This document shows, in pieces, positions 53,840 to 61,825 of a stretch of 64,000 nt of DNA. The notes beneath the pieces are model-generated. The model saw only the letters and a program-made list of their open reading frames with translations. It had not been told where the DNA came from and did not search any database. The stretch is from Yoonia sp. SS1-5 (GTDB taxonomy: Bacteria > Pseudomonadota > Alphaproteobacteria > Rhodobacterales > Rhodobacteraceae): positions 248,001 to 312,000 of the forward strand of contig NZ_CP151767.2 in NCBI RefSeq assembly GCF_038443705.2. The letters are read 5' to 3'. A program made the position numbers and the translations under genes. How positions within the stretch are numbered: position 1 is the first letter of the stretch; the number at the start of each line of letters is the position of its first letter.

Positions 53840-55036
53840 TCAGTAGACGGTCTGTGACAGGCGATTGAACAGGGTGCCGATGCCGTTGCGGTCGATATTG
53901 GCAAATGCGACCCGGAATTGCCGCGCACCTTGGGTGATATCGGTGGGCATGAACATCGTGCCGGGCAGCAACAACACACCCGCATCACGCACCAGTTTGG
54001 GTGCCAGATCTGCCGAACTGGCCGCAAAGGGATGTTCCATATACGCGAAATATGCACCACAGCCCAACAGCGTCCACCCCTGATCTGCCAGCATGCCAAA
54101 GCCCTCTTCGATGGCGGCGCGCCGGTCGAGGATTTCGCGGCGTTCGCCTGCCAGCCAGGTCCCGAGGTTTTTCATGCCCCAAAGTGCGGCCCGCTGCCCC
54201 AACTGATTTGGGCAAATCGTAACCGTGTCGAGGAATTTTTCGATCTCTGCCAGCCTGCTTTCACTGGCGACCACCGCGCCGACCCGGTGGCCCGTCAGCC
54301 GGTAGGCTTTGGAAAAGGAATAAAGCTGGATCAGCGTGTCATCCCAATCGGGGTCTGCAAACAGATCATGCGCCGCACCACTGCGGCTGTCGAAGTCCCG
54401 ATAGGTTTCGTCAACGATCAGGGCGATACCTTTGGCGCGCGCCAGATCGCGGAACCCTGCCAGCGTTTCGGCGGGATATTCGACCCCGCACGGGTTATTC
54501 GGGCTGACCAGCGCAATGGCGCGGGTCTTGGGGGTGATCAATGCGGCGGCTGCGGCCGCATCGGGGATCATCCGGTCGCCAACAGCCAAAGGCACCGTTT
54601 TCACACCCGACATGTCCAGCCACATGCGGTGGTTGAAGTAATAGGGGATCGGGATGATGACCTCGTCCCCTTCGGTGCAAAGCGTGGCGATGGCGGCGGC
54701 AAAGGCCTGATTGCAGCCCGAGGTGATTGCCACCTGGCTGGCGCTGACCGTGCCGCCATAGCTGGCAGACCATTGCCGGGCGACTTCGCTGCGCAAGGCG
54801 GGCAGGCCGAGAACGGGGCCATAAAGATGCGTCTCGGGGTCCTGTAACACCATTGCGGCCATTGCTTCGCGCATGGGCGCAGGCGGCGGATCAACCGGTG
54901 CGGCCTGCGAGACGTTCAGCAGCGGCCTGTGATCAGGATGCGTCACCCCATCCAGCCAGCGACGGGCCTCCATCACAGGTGGGGCGAATGTGCTGGCGGT
55001 CCGGCTGACGGGCATGTTTTGATTTCCGGCGGGCAT
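53840..55036 (-). CDS. Class I/II pyridoxal-phosphate aminotransferase
   Basis: A 398-residue fold-type I aminotransferase: LYGPVLGLPALRSEVARQWS, SGCNQAFAAAIATLCTEGDE, the substrate-binding SPNNPCGVEYPAET, the Asp-Tyr region VDETYRDFDSR, and the PLP lysine in YSFSKAYRLTGHRVG. Donor and acceptor are not predictable. The start ATG 55036 directly abuts the gpt stop, so the two are co-transcribed. Confidence 0.9.
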   Translation of the reverse strand: MPAGNQNMPVSRTASTFAPPVMEARRWLDGVTHPDHRPLLNVSQAAPVDPPPAPMREAMAAMVLQDPETHLYGPVLGLPALRSEVARQWSASYGGTVSASQVAITSGCNQAFAAAIATLCTEGDEVIIPIPYYFNHRMWLDMSGVKTVPLAVGDRMIPDAAAAAALITPKTRAIALVSPNNPCGVEYPAETLAGFRDLARAKGIALIVDETYRDFDSRSGAAHDLFADPDWDDTLIQLYSFSKAYRLTGHRVGAVVASESRLAEIEKFLDTVTICPNQLGQRAALWGMKNLGTWLAGERREILDRRAAIEEGFGMLADQGWTLLGCGAYFAYMEHPFAASSADLAPKLVRDAGVLLLPGTMFMPTDITQGARQFRVAFANIDRNGIGTLFNRLSQTVY

Positions 55037-55543
55037 CTAGTCTTTGCCCCGGTAGGGTTCGACATATTGCAAGGCCATGTCCCATGGAAAGAAAATCCAG
55101 GTGTCCTGGCTGACCTCGGTGATGAAGGTGTCCACCTGCGGACGGCCCTTGGGCTTGGCATAGACCGTCGCAAAATGGGCGTTGGGATAACGTGCGCGGA
55201 CAAGTTCCAGCGTTTTGCCGCTATCCACCAGATCGTCAATCACGAGGATGCCTGTCCCGTCGCCCATCAATTCCGCATCCGGGGCCTTGAGGACCATGGC
55301 ATCAGCCTGATCCTGATGGTCATAGCTTTTGACGCTGATCGTATCAACGGTGCGGATATCCAGCTCGCGGGCGGCAATCATGGCAGGGGCCATGCCGCCG
55401 CGGGTGATGGCCACAACCGCCCGCCAGGCCCCATCATCAGGGCCCTGGCCGTCAAGACGCCAGGCCAGCGCACGGCTGTCGCGATGGATCTGATCCCAGC
55501 TGATGTGAAATCCCTTTTCGTGCGGCAGGCGGGTGTCAGTCAT
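55037..55543 (-). CDS. gpt: Xanthine phosphoribosyltransferase
   Basis: Purine salvage enzyme converting xanthine or guanine with PRPP to nucleotides. The 168-residue protein has the PRPP-binding motif [39 protein letters not shown], and the C-terminal [20 protein letters not shown], as in Gpt. ATG 55543 gives the family N-terminus ([20 protein letters not shown]). Confidence 0.94.
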   Translation of the reverse strand: MTDTRLPHEKGFHISWDQIHRDSRALAWRLDGQGPDDGAWRAVVAITRGGMAPAMIAARELDIRTVDTISVKSYDHQDQADAMVLKAPDAELMGDGTGILVIDDLVDSGKTLELVRARYPNAHFATVYAKPKGRPQVDTFITEVSQDTWIFFPWDMALQYVEPYRGKD

Positions 55544-55554
55544 GCAATAGGTCC

Positions 55555-56169
55555 TTATGTCAGCGCGATCTTGACGCCAAAGAGGCCGATCAGACCACCG
55601 AAAAGACGGTCGATCATGGATTTGAAGCGGGTATAGGCCGCGCGCGGACGCGGCAGCGAGAACAGCCGGGCCACCGCGATATACCACAGCGTTTCATTGG
55701 CAAACACCGCGCCGATGATGGCAATGCGCCAGACCAGCGGGATGTCAGGGGGCAGGAGGCCAACAAAAACAGCCGCAAAAAATACCGCTGTTTTGGGGTT
55801 GGCCGCAAAGGTGATCAGGCCCAGCCGTATGGCGGACCCGGCGCTGCGGGGCGTTGCGCCATCTGCCGGTGCGGCCAACGGGGCATCAGCGTGACGCCAC
55901 ATCTTGGCCGCAATGAACAGCAGGAACGCACCGCCGGCGATTTTCAATGTGGTGAACAGGGCAGGGACCAGTTCAAACAAAAAGGCAAGCCCGGCCATCG
56001 CCGCAATGGCCCAGATCGTCGCCCCCAGTCCAAAGCCCAGTGCAAGGGCCGTCGCAACGCCAAACCCGTCTGATGCGGCTGTCCGGACGCTCATCACAAA
56101 AGAGGGCCCCGGGCTCATCGCGGCCACAAGATGGATGCCCACAATCGACAGGAAGATGACCCAGCTCAC
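55555..56169 (-). CDS. LysE/RhtB-family amino acid exporter
   Basis: A 204-residue inner-membrane transporter with about six helices. The conserved [20 protein letters not shown] and [20 protein letters not shown] segments identify the LysE/RhtB family. The substrate (homoserine, threonine or other amino acid) is unknown. It lies 11 bases before gpt and 6 bases after fabI on the same strand. Confidence 0.9.
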   Translation of the reverse strand: MSWVIFLSIVGIHLVAAMSPGPSFVMSVRTAASDGFGVATALALGFGLGATIWAIAAMAGLAFLFELVPALFTTLKIAGGAFLLFIAAKMWRHADAPLAAPADGATPRSAGSAIRLGLITFAANPKTAVFFAAVFVGLLPPDIPLVWRIAIIGAVFANETLWYIAVARLFSLPRPRAAYTRFKSMIDRLFGGLIGLFGVKIALT

Positions 56170-56175
56170 CCTTGT

Positions 56176-56982
56176 TTATTCCTTTGTGATGTCGGGCGCG
56201 TCCACGGCCTTCATGCCGACAACATGATATCCGGCGTCAACATGCAGCACCTCGCCCGTGACAGCGCTGCCAAGGTCGGACAACAGGTACAGGGCCGATT
56301 TGCCGACCTCTTCCTGGGTCACGGTGCGCCGCAGGGGCGAGTTATATTCGTTCCATTTCATAATGAGCCGAAAATCGCCGATGCCGGATGCGGCGAGTGT
56401 TTTGATCGTGCCGGCGCTGATCGCATTGACGCGGATATTGTCCTTGCCAAGGTCCTCGGCAAGATAGCGCACAGAAGCCTCCAACGCGGCCTTTGCAACG
56501 CCCATGACGTTGTAATGCGGCATGACTTTTTCGGCGCCATAATAGGTCAACGTCAGGCAAGAGCCGCCCTCGGTCATCATCTTTTCGGCGCGCTGAACGA
56601 CCGCCGTGAAGGAGTAGACAGAGATGTCCATCGACATCAGAAAGTTGTTGCGGCTGGTGTCAACATAGCGACCGCGAAGCTCACTTTTGTCAGAAAAACC
56701 AATGGCATGCACGATGAAGTCCAACTTGCCCCAGCGTTCTTCGAGCGCCGCAAAAAGACTGTCAATCGAGGCTTCGTCACCCACGTCACAGGGCAACACG
56801 ATATCTGATCCGACAGATTGGGCGAGCGGCTCGACCCGTTTTTTCAGCGCCTCGCCCTGAAAGGAAAATGCAAGCTCGGCACCGGCATCCGCACAGGCCT
56901 TGGCAATTCCCCATGCGATGGATTTATCATTTGCCAATCCCATGATCAGACCACGTTTGCCTTGCATCAAATTCGTGCCCAT
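56176..56982 (-). CDS. fabI: Enoyl-[acyl-carrier-protein] reductase (NADH)
   Basis: Final reduction of fatty acid elongation. The 268-residue SDR protein has [56 protein letters not shown], and the catalytic Tyr-x6-Tyr-x-Lys region [20 protein letters not shown]. It is the triclosan-target FabI type. ATG 56982 follows a divergent region of 149 bases shared with pdxH. Confidence 0.96.
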   Translation of the reverse strand: MGTNLMQGKRGLIMGLANDKSIAWGIAKACADAGAELAFSFQGEALKKRVEPLAQSVGSDIVLPCDVGDEASIDSLFAALEERWGKLDFIVHAIGFSDKSELRGRYVDTSRNNFLMSMDISVYSFTAVVQRAEKMMTEGGSCLTLTYYGAEKVMPHYNVMGVAKAALEASVRYLAEDLGKDNIRVNAISAGTIKTLAASGIGDFRLIMKWNEYNSPLRRTVTQEEVGKSALYLLSDLGSAVTGEVLHVDAGYHVVGMKAVDAPDITKE

Positions 56983-57131
56983 CGATCGTGTCCTTCGTCC
57001 CGGTTCGTTGTGATCCTATGCGTTTAGGCCATTGCAAACCCCACAGCAAGCGCCTGCGGGACCGGTTGGGCGCTTGCCACTGCTTTGGAATAAACTTAAG
57101 CCTGATGCGGGGGCGTAATTGGGGATCGGCA

Positions 57132-57737
57132 ATGTCTGATCGAGACGGCATTTTTGCGGGTGAAAACCCGTTTGTCATTGCGCGCGCATGGTTGGCCGAA
57201 GCCACGAAGACGGAAGTCAACGATCCCAATGCGATAGCCCTGTCCACGGTTGACGCGGATGGCATGCCGAATGCGCGTATGGTGCTGCTCAAAGAGATCG
57301 AGGCCGAAGCCTTTGTCTTTTACACCAATTACGAAAGCCGCAAGGCGGTCGAGATGACGCAATCGGGAAAGGCCGCATTTGTGCTACACTGGAAGTCGCT
57401 GGCGCGGCAGATCCGGGTGCGCGGGGTGGTGGAAAAGGAAGATGGGCCAGTTGCAGACGCCTATTATGCATCGCGGTCGCTGAAAAGCCGGCTGGGTGCC
57501 TGGGCATCGGAACAGTCGCGCCCACTTGAATCGCGCACCGCCTTGATGGCAAAGGTTGCAAAGGTCACATTGCAACATGGGTCTGATCCGAAACGCCCGC
57601 CATTCTGGGGAGGCTTCCGGATCATTCCGTTGGAGATTGAATTTTGGGCAGATGGCCCGTTTAGATTGCATGACCGGTTCCGCTGGTCGCGCAACACTCA
57701 CGGGCAGAAATGGGACATTACACGATTGAACCCTTGA
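57132..57737 (+). CDS. pdxH: Pyridoxamine 5'-phosphate oxidase
   Basis: FMN enzyme forming pyridoxal phosphate from pyridoxine- or pyridoxamine-phosphate. The 201-residue protein has [55 protein letters not shown], and the C-terminal [23 protein letters not shown] 57132 gives the usual N-terminus. A short perfect hairpin starts one base after its stop. Confidence 0.95.
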   Translation: MSDRDGIFAGENPFVIARAWLAEATKTEVNDPNAIALSTVDADGMPNARMVLLKEIEAEAFVFYTNYESRKAVEMTQSGKAAFVLHWKSLARQIRVRGVVEKEDGPVADAYYASRSLKSRLGAWASEQSRPLESRTALMAKVAKVTLQHGSDPKRPPFWGGFRIIPLEIEFWADGPFRLHDRFRWSRNTHGQKWDITRLNP

Positions 57738-57756
57738 ATTTCACGCTTCGTGAAAT
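57738..57756 (+). terminator. Perfect hairpin directly after pdxH
   Basis: ATTTCACG-CTT-CGTGAAAT, 8-bp stem and 3-base loop beginning right after the stop codon. There is no T-tract, so it may be a 3'-end stabiliser or operator rather than a terminator. Confidence 0.4.
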
Positions 57757-57856
57757 GTAAGGCCTTGATTGTTGTGTGATTTTCTGGTCGTGATCGAGAA
57801 ACGAGCTGTAACATGCTCAGGCGAATGCTGGTTCGCTTGAAGTAGGGGAAGAGACG

Positions 57857-58384
57857 ATGAATACGCAGGACACCGGCGAACAAAGGCAGGTGAACGGCCA
57901 GGTAAAGTGGTTTGACCCCTCCAAGGGGTTTGGATTCGTGGTGGCCGATAAAGGTGGCCCGGATATTCTTCTCCATGCCAATGTGCTGCGTAATTTTGGG
58001 CAGGGGTCTGTCGTGGACGGCTCTGCCATTGAGATTCTTGTGCAGGATACCCAACGCGGTCTGCAGGCAACCCAAGTCCTGTCGATTACCCCGCCAGAAA
58101 GTGATGCGTCGGTCCCGCTGCGCGATATGATGGATTACAGCGCCGCTGATATCGCCGAACGCCCGATAGAGCCCGCACGGGTCAAATGGTTCGACAAGGC
58201 CAAGGGATTTGGTTTCGCCAATGTCTTTGGCAACAATGATGATGTCTTTATCCATGTCGAAGTCTTGCGCCGGTCCGGTTTGTCCGACCTGCAATCAGGT
58301 GAGGCCGTTGGCCTGCGACTGGTTGACGGGGAACGGGGCCGCATGGCCATCGAAGTCGTCGGCTGGGAGGCCGCAGCCAAGTGA
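57857..58384 (+). CDS. Double cold-shock-domain protein
   Basis: A 175-residue protein with two cold-shock domains: NGQVKWFDPSKGFGFVVADK (RNP1-like KGFGFV) and ARVKWFDKAKGFGFANVFGN with DDVFIHVEVLRRSG (RNP2). Two-domain CSPs are typical of alphaproteobacteria and bind single-stranded nucleic acid as RNA chaperones. AGGGGAAGAG precedes ATG 57857, and the 120-base leader has a GCGAA/TTCGC hairpin that could be temperature sensitive. Its stop overlaps the GTG of the DUF192 gene (GTGA). Confidence 0.92.
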   Translation: MNTQDTGEQRQVNGQVKWFDPSKGFGFVVADKGGPDILLHANVLRNFGQGSVVDGSAIEILVQDTQRGLQATQVLSITPPESDASVPLRDMMDYSAADIAERPIEPARVKWFDKAKGFGFANVFGNNDDVFIHVEVLRRSGLSDLQSGEAVGLRLVDGERGRMAIEVVGWEAAAK

Positions 58385-58860
58385 AGGCGGCGCTTACTGC
58401 CCTGACGATCTGGTTGGCCGGGACGCAATCGGCCCTTGCACTTTGCGCAGATGACAAACTGACCGTCGTAGGCGCATGGGGGCAGGCGACATTCAGCATT
58501 GATGTTGCAGATGACCCGCAGGAACGGGCGCGCGGTCTGATGTTTGTCGAACAGATGCCAACCCTGTCGGGGATGCTATTTATCTATGAACGCCCCCAAA
58601 GCGTCAGCTTTTGGATGAAGAATACCCTGATCCCGCTTGATATGCTTTTTGCAGCGCCGGATGGGGAGATCCTGCATGTGCATCCCAATGCGATCCCCGG
58701 CGATCTGACCCCGATCCCCGGCGGCGACGGTGTGCAGATGGTGCTGGAAATCAATGGTGGGTTGGCCAAGCGTCTTGGCATCGCACCCGGCGATACGATG
58801 CAACACCCCAGTTTCGGGGCTGATGCGATCCTGCCTTGTGATGTACCGGCAGACAGCTAG
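58381..58860 (+). CDS. DUF192 exported protein
   Basis: A 159-residue secreted protein: a signal peptide (LTALTIWLAGTQSALA) then the DUF192 fold with RARGLMFVEQMPTLSGMLFI, VSFWMKNTLIPLDMLFAA and MVLEINGGLAKRLGIAPGDT. Function unknown across the family. GTG 58381 is dictated by overlap with the cold-shock gene. A short terminator follows before tRNA-Pro. Confidence 0.88.
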   Translation: MKAALTALTIWLAGTQSALALCADDKLTVVGAWGQATFSIDVADDPQERARGLMFVEQMPTLSGMLFIYERPQSVSFWMKNTLIPLDMLFAAPDGEILHVHPNAIPGDLTPIPGGDGVQMVLEINGGLAKRLGIAPGDTMQHPSFGADAILPCDVPADS

Positions 58861-58900
58861 AGCCATCCTTGGCTGCGCAATTGCACAAAATCGGAAAATA

Positions 58901-58921
58901 GCGCCCAAGCGGCGCGTTTTT
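58901..58921 (+). terminator. Rho-independent terminator of the cold-shock/DUF192 operon
   Basis: GCGCC (58901-58905), 5-base loop, GGCGC (58911-58915), then G and five T. It lies 40 bases past the DUF192 stop and 44 bases before tRNA-Pro. Confidence 0.65.
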
Positions 58922-58964
58922 GGGTTTTCAAATCAGCCGGAGGGGTCTAAAGACAGCCTCGGTC

Positions 58965-59041
58965 CGGGGCGTAGCGCAGCCTGGTAGCGCATCTGTTTTG
59001 GGAACAGAGGGTCGGGAGTTCGAATCTCTCCGCCCCGACCA
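58965..59041 (+). tRNA. tRNA-Pro (anticodon TGG)
   Basis: A 77-base cloverleaf: acceptor CGGGGCG/CGCCCCG, D arm GCGCAGCCTGGTAGCGC, anticodon stem TCTGT/ACAGA with loop TTTGGGA giving anticodon TGG, T arm GGGAGTTCGAATCTCTC, and an encoded CCA end. Reads proline codons CCN. Confidence 0.97.
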
Positions 59042-59087
59042 CATCACCACCATCAGTACTTTTTGGCCGTTAAGGCCACCGGCCCCA

Positions 59088-59131
59088 CGCCCGGGCTTGT
59101 TATTGGACAATTGCCCCGGGCGCAGCATACC
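59088..59131 (+). promoter_or_regulatory. Hairpin and putative promoter upstream of the membrane coiled-coil gene
   Basis: CGCCCGGG (59088-59095) can pair with CCCGGGCG (59115-59122) around a 19-base loop. TTGGAC (59103-59108), 17 bases, CATACC (59126-59131) is a possible promoter about 27 bases before the start codon. Both readings are tentative. Confidence 0.35.
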
Positions 59132-59157
59132 CTTGTTCCAGCACTGGGGGACCCAAC

Positions 59158-60462
59158 ATGGACGATAACGAACTATCCCGGACAGAGGTGCAGGGATTGC
59201 GCTATGCCAAAGAGCTGGAGGGCCATGTCAATTGGCTGGACAGCTTTACCGCCGCCGCATTGGGCGTGCTGGCCGTGGCATCGGGCATCTATACCTATCT
59301 GGGGGTATCATCGCTGTTGGATGACAATGGCGCGCTCAGCTTTTTTGCGGCGATCAGCTATTCCATCGCGGTATCCGTCGGCATCTTTGTGTTTTGGTCC
59401 TATCTGATCCGGCTGCTGCCGGCGGTGCGCACATTGGGCGCGCGCATGGGCCTGTTTGTGGCGATGCTGCTTGGGTCGGCCGCGATCATCGCGATGTCGT
59501 CGTGGTTGAACGCAGCTGCATTGGCGGGTGCCGCGGCGGTCGAGCAGCATTTGGCCCGCACCGTGCAGGATTACCAATCAGCGCTGGAACGCTCGCATGA
59601 AATTGCGGTTTCGGCCCAAGGGCTGGGGCGTGATGTCGCCCGTGTGCGGCAATCATTCGAGGACCTGTCCGAGCAGGAGGCGACCGGCGATCTGTCCGGG
59701 CTTGCGGGCCGGGGGGCTGTGTTTCGGGTGCTACGGCAGAAATCGGACGAGCTTGCCGGGCTCGAGGCGCAGATCGCATCGCAACAACCGCTGGTCAACG
59801 CAGCCTTTGCAGAAGGCAACGCCATTCTCAGCCGGATGCGGTCATTGACCGTGGAACCCGGCCCGATCGAGGCGCGTTCGGTTCTGTTCTCCGAAGAGGC
59901 CGTGCGCCTGGCGGGCGTGATCACGCAGCTGCGGCAATTGTCGGTGGCCCCGCTGGTCAGCCGGGCGGCCCAGGATTTGAGCGCATCCGTGATCCTGCCC
60001 GAACTGGATGGGCGGACAGCCGAAAACCGGGCCGGTCAGCAATCGACGATCTCGTCGGTGCTGCAACTGCTGGGGCAACGGGCCGAAACCCTGCGACTGG
60101 CCGCAGACGGGGTGATGGCGATGCAGCAGCCGACAGACACAACATACACGCCGATCAGCACCGCGGATGCGGTCATTCGCTATGCCGAGAACTTTGTCCC
60201 GTCCTGGGCCGGGGCTATTGCTATTGATCTGTTGCCTGCTGTGCTGGTTTTCATTCTGGCGATCACGCAGGCCGCCATCCGATCCGGCAAGGCCCGCAGT
60301 AGCGTCGAAGACACGCTGACCCTTGCTGAATTGCGGGCCGCCCTGCATGCGGTGCGCGATGTGGAACAGTCGCTCGCCCGGGCAGAGCCGCCCCTCAGAT
60401 CAGACGGACGCGCGGATATTCACCCGATCGCCTCGGATGCCAAATCCGGCACGGATGCATGA
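59158..60462 (+). CDS. Uncharacterised membrane protein with central coiled coil
   Basis: A 434-residue protein I do not recognise. Three N-terminal membrane helices ([59 protein letters not shown]) are followed by about 220 soluble residues rich in heptads ([40 protein letters not shown]) and one C-terminal helix ([20 protein letters not shown]) with a charged cytoplasmic tail. The layout resembles a chemoreceptor-like or scaffold protein without known signalling domains. GGGGGA precedes ATG 59158. Its stop overlaps the start of the next gene (ATGA), a ClpP-like protease, so they are likely a functional pair. Confidence 0.75.
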   Translation: MDDNELSRTEVQGLRYAKELEGHVNWLDSFTAAALGVLAVASGIYTYLGVSSLLDDNGALSFFAAISYSIAVSVGIFVFWSYLIRLLPAVRTLGARMGLFVAMLLGSAAIIAMSSWLNAAALAGAAAVEQHLARTVQDYQSALERSHEIAVSAQGLGRDVARVRQSFEDLSEQEATGDLSGLAGRGAVFRVLRQKSDELAGLEAQIASQQPLVNAAFAEGNAILSRMRSLTVEPGPIEARSVLFSEEAVRLAGVITQLRQLSVAPLVSRAAQDLSASVILPELDGRTAENRAGQQSTISSVLQLLGQRAETLRLAADGVMAMQQPTDTTYTPISTADAVIRYAENFVPSWAGAIAIDLLPAVLVFILAITQAAIRSGKARSSVEDTLTLAELRAALHAVRDVEQSLARAEPPLRSDGRADIHPIASDAKSGTDA

Positions 60463-61226
60463 GCGCGCAGACCGATCCGCCAGCAGCGCGCGGGTTCAGT
60501 GCGAAAACGGCCATCAAATGGGTGCTGTTTGTGCAACTGGCCATCGCCCTCTTCCTGATGGGTGGCGATCTGGTGCGCGTCTTGCCGCAACTGGCCTGGC
60601 CGTCATCGCAGCCGCGCTTTGACATGCCGGTCTCACCGGGGGACCAGACGCGCCGTTATGCCCCATCGGATATTCCGCTGGATGGCAATCCGGACCGTCC
60701 GTTTCAATCAACCGGCGATATGCCCAGCCGCCTTGCCTTTGTTGCAGAGGCTGACGCGCTGACGATCACCGGACAGATCGCGCCGGGTGATGCGCAGCGA
60801 TTCACGGATTTCATGAACGGTTCTGCGGCGGGCATCACGCGTGTGCGGCTTAATTCGCCCGGCGGCTCTGTCGAGGATGCCTTGATCATCGGGCAGCACA
60901 TTCGCGATGCAGACTACGACACGGTGTTGGGGGCGGCCGATATCTGTTTGTCGGCCTGTCCTTATATTCTGGCCGGGGGTGTGTCGCGCAGTGTGCATGT
61001 GGACGGGCAGGTTGGTGTGCATCAGCACTATTTTGGGGCCAACACCGCCTTGCCCGCCTTTCTGGCTGTCGAGGATATCCAGCGCGGACAGGGCCGGGTG
61101 ATGACCTATCTGGATGCGATGGGGGTTGACCCACTGGTGATGCAGCACGCGCTGGTGACACCGCCCGACGAAATCTACGTACTGCTTCCCGAAGAGCTGA
61201 CGACATACCAGTTCGTCACCCCCTAG
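60459..61226 (+). CDS. ClpP-like membrane-anchored periplasmic serine protease (COG3904-like)
   Basis: A 255-residue protein with one N-terminal membrane helix (WVLFVQLAIALFLMGGDLV) and a crotonase/ClpP-fold domain. The oxyanion loop is LNSPGGSVEDALIIGQHI, the probable nucleophile is the serine in AADICLSACPYILAGG, and the histidine lies in VGVHQHYFG, so a ClpP/SppA-like Ser-His pair is present. The cysteines flanking the serine could form a disulfide in the periplasm. It is coupled to the upstream membrane protein by ATGA. The substrate is unknown; I infer regulated proteolysis of, or with, the partner. Confidence 0.8.
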   Translation: MSAQTDPPAARGFSAKTAIKWVLFVQLAIALFLMGGDLVRVLPQLAWPSSQPRFDMPVSPGDQTRRYAPSDIPLDGNPDRPFQSTGDMPSRLAFVAEADALTITGQIAPGDAQRFTDFMNGSAAGITRVRLNSPGGSVEDALIIGQHIRDADYDTVLGAADICLSACPYILAGGVSRSVHVDGQVGVHQHYFGANTALPAFLAVEDIQRGQGRVMTYLDAMGVDPLVMQHALVTPPDEIYVLLPEELTTYQFVTP

Positions 61227-61343
61227 ATATAGTTTTCAGCGTCAGGCCGGCGCCATATCTAGCGTCAAAACCGGATTGATTCGGTTTGCGAATCAACTTT
61301 TCGGCATCTGGATCTGCGGCGTCCCATTCTCGGATTGATGGGG

Positions 61344-61358
61344 TTAATCCTTTGTTAA
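61344..61358. promoter_or_regulatory. CtrA full box
   Basis: TTAA-TCCTTTG-TTAA, exact match to the CtrA consensus TTAA-N7-TTAA, 468 bases upstream of the nrdJ start. Cell-cycle or CtrA-phosphorelay control of a gene here is inferred. Confidence 0.55.
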
Positions 61359-61472
61359 ACTTCGTAAAGGCCACACTTGGTTTGACAACCGGACCTCAGG
61401 TAATGATTGAGCGTTCCGATCTAAGTGGGCCACAAATAACAGGTTTCTCATTTTCGTGATCGACGCCATCCT

Positions 61473-61481
61473 GTGGACAAA
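61473..61481 (-). promoter_or_regulatory. DnaA-box-like site
   Basis: TTGTCCACA on the minus strand, one mismatch from TTATCCACA. DnaA control of ribonucleotide reductase genes is known in other bacteria; here it is a single imperfect site. Confidence 0.3.
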
Positions 61482-61721
61482 GCGGTGCATGAATCGGGTG
61501 CCGGGGTCGGGCGCATTTCGCCGCTTTGACGTCAAGGAATTTAATCGACATTTAGTGTTAAAATTCCGTTGACCCACCAGCCCTAGATGCGTCAGGTTGT
61601 GCAAACCGACAGCCAGGACACAAGATGTGGTATCGGTACGGGGAAAGTTTCAACAGGTAGGCGTCACCGCCTTCAGCACATCTCGGACACCGCCAGGCCA
61701 TTGGCCGGGCCCGATATCTGT

Positions 61722-61804
61722 CTGTCAGAAGCATTCAACGACGATAACGGCATGCCGTCAAATGGGCATGTGTGACAGGTATTTTTTTGGCCGCAACGAC
61801 GGCC
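61722..61804 (+). promoter_or_regulatory. Structured leader / possible attenuator of nrdJ
   Basis: CTGTCA (61722-61727) can pair with TGACAG (61773-61778) around an inner hairpin CATGCC/GGCATG (61751-61756, 61765-61770); three bases later come seven T (61782-61788), then a hairpin GGCCG/CGGCC (61789-61804) just before the ribosome site AAGGGG. The order stem, T-tract, second stem next to the start suggests transcription attenuation or ribosome access control. Confidence 0.4.
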
Positions 61805-61825
61805 TTGCGACAAGGGGCAGACGCG

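Larger units (their letters stand above)
61227..61825 (+). promoter_or_regulatory. 599-base non-coding region upstream of nrdJ
   Basis: The longest gene-free stretch of the window; no frame in it looks coding. From left to right it holds an inverted repeat TAGATAT/ATATCTA (61224-61261) spanning the end of the protease gene, a palindrome TTGATTCG/CGAATCAA (61276-61296) with two GANTC methylation sites, a perfect CtrA-type box (61344-61358), a DnaA-like box (61473-61481), a TTGACGTCAA palindrome (61526-61535), and a hairpin-rich leader with seven T (61722-61804). I see no cobalamin riboswitch core. Confidence 0.6.

Noticed and set aside
61600..61720. Possible cobalamin riboswitch before nrdJ
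   Set aside because: A GGTAC...GGGGAA stretch looked suggestive, but I cannot find the conserved GCNGCCCCCGCAACTGT-type core or the GCCACTG element. A covariance-model search (Rfam RF00174) would settle it.
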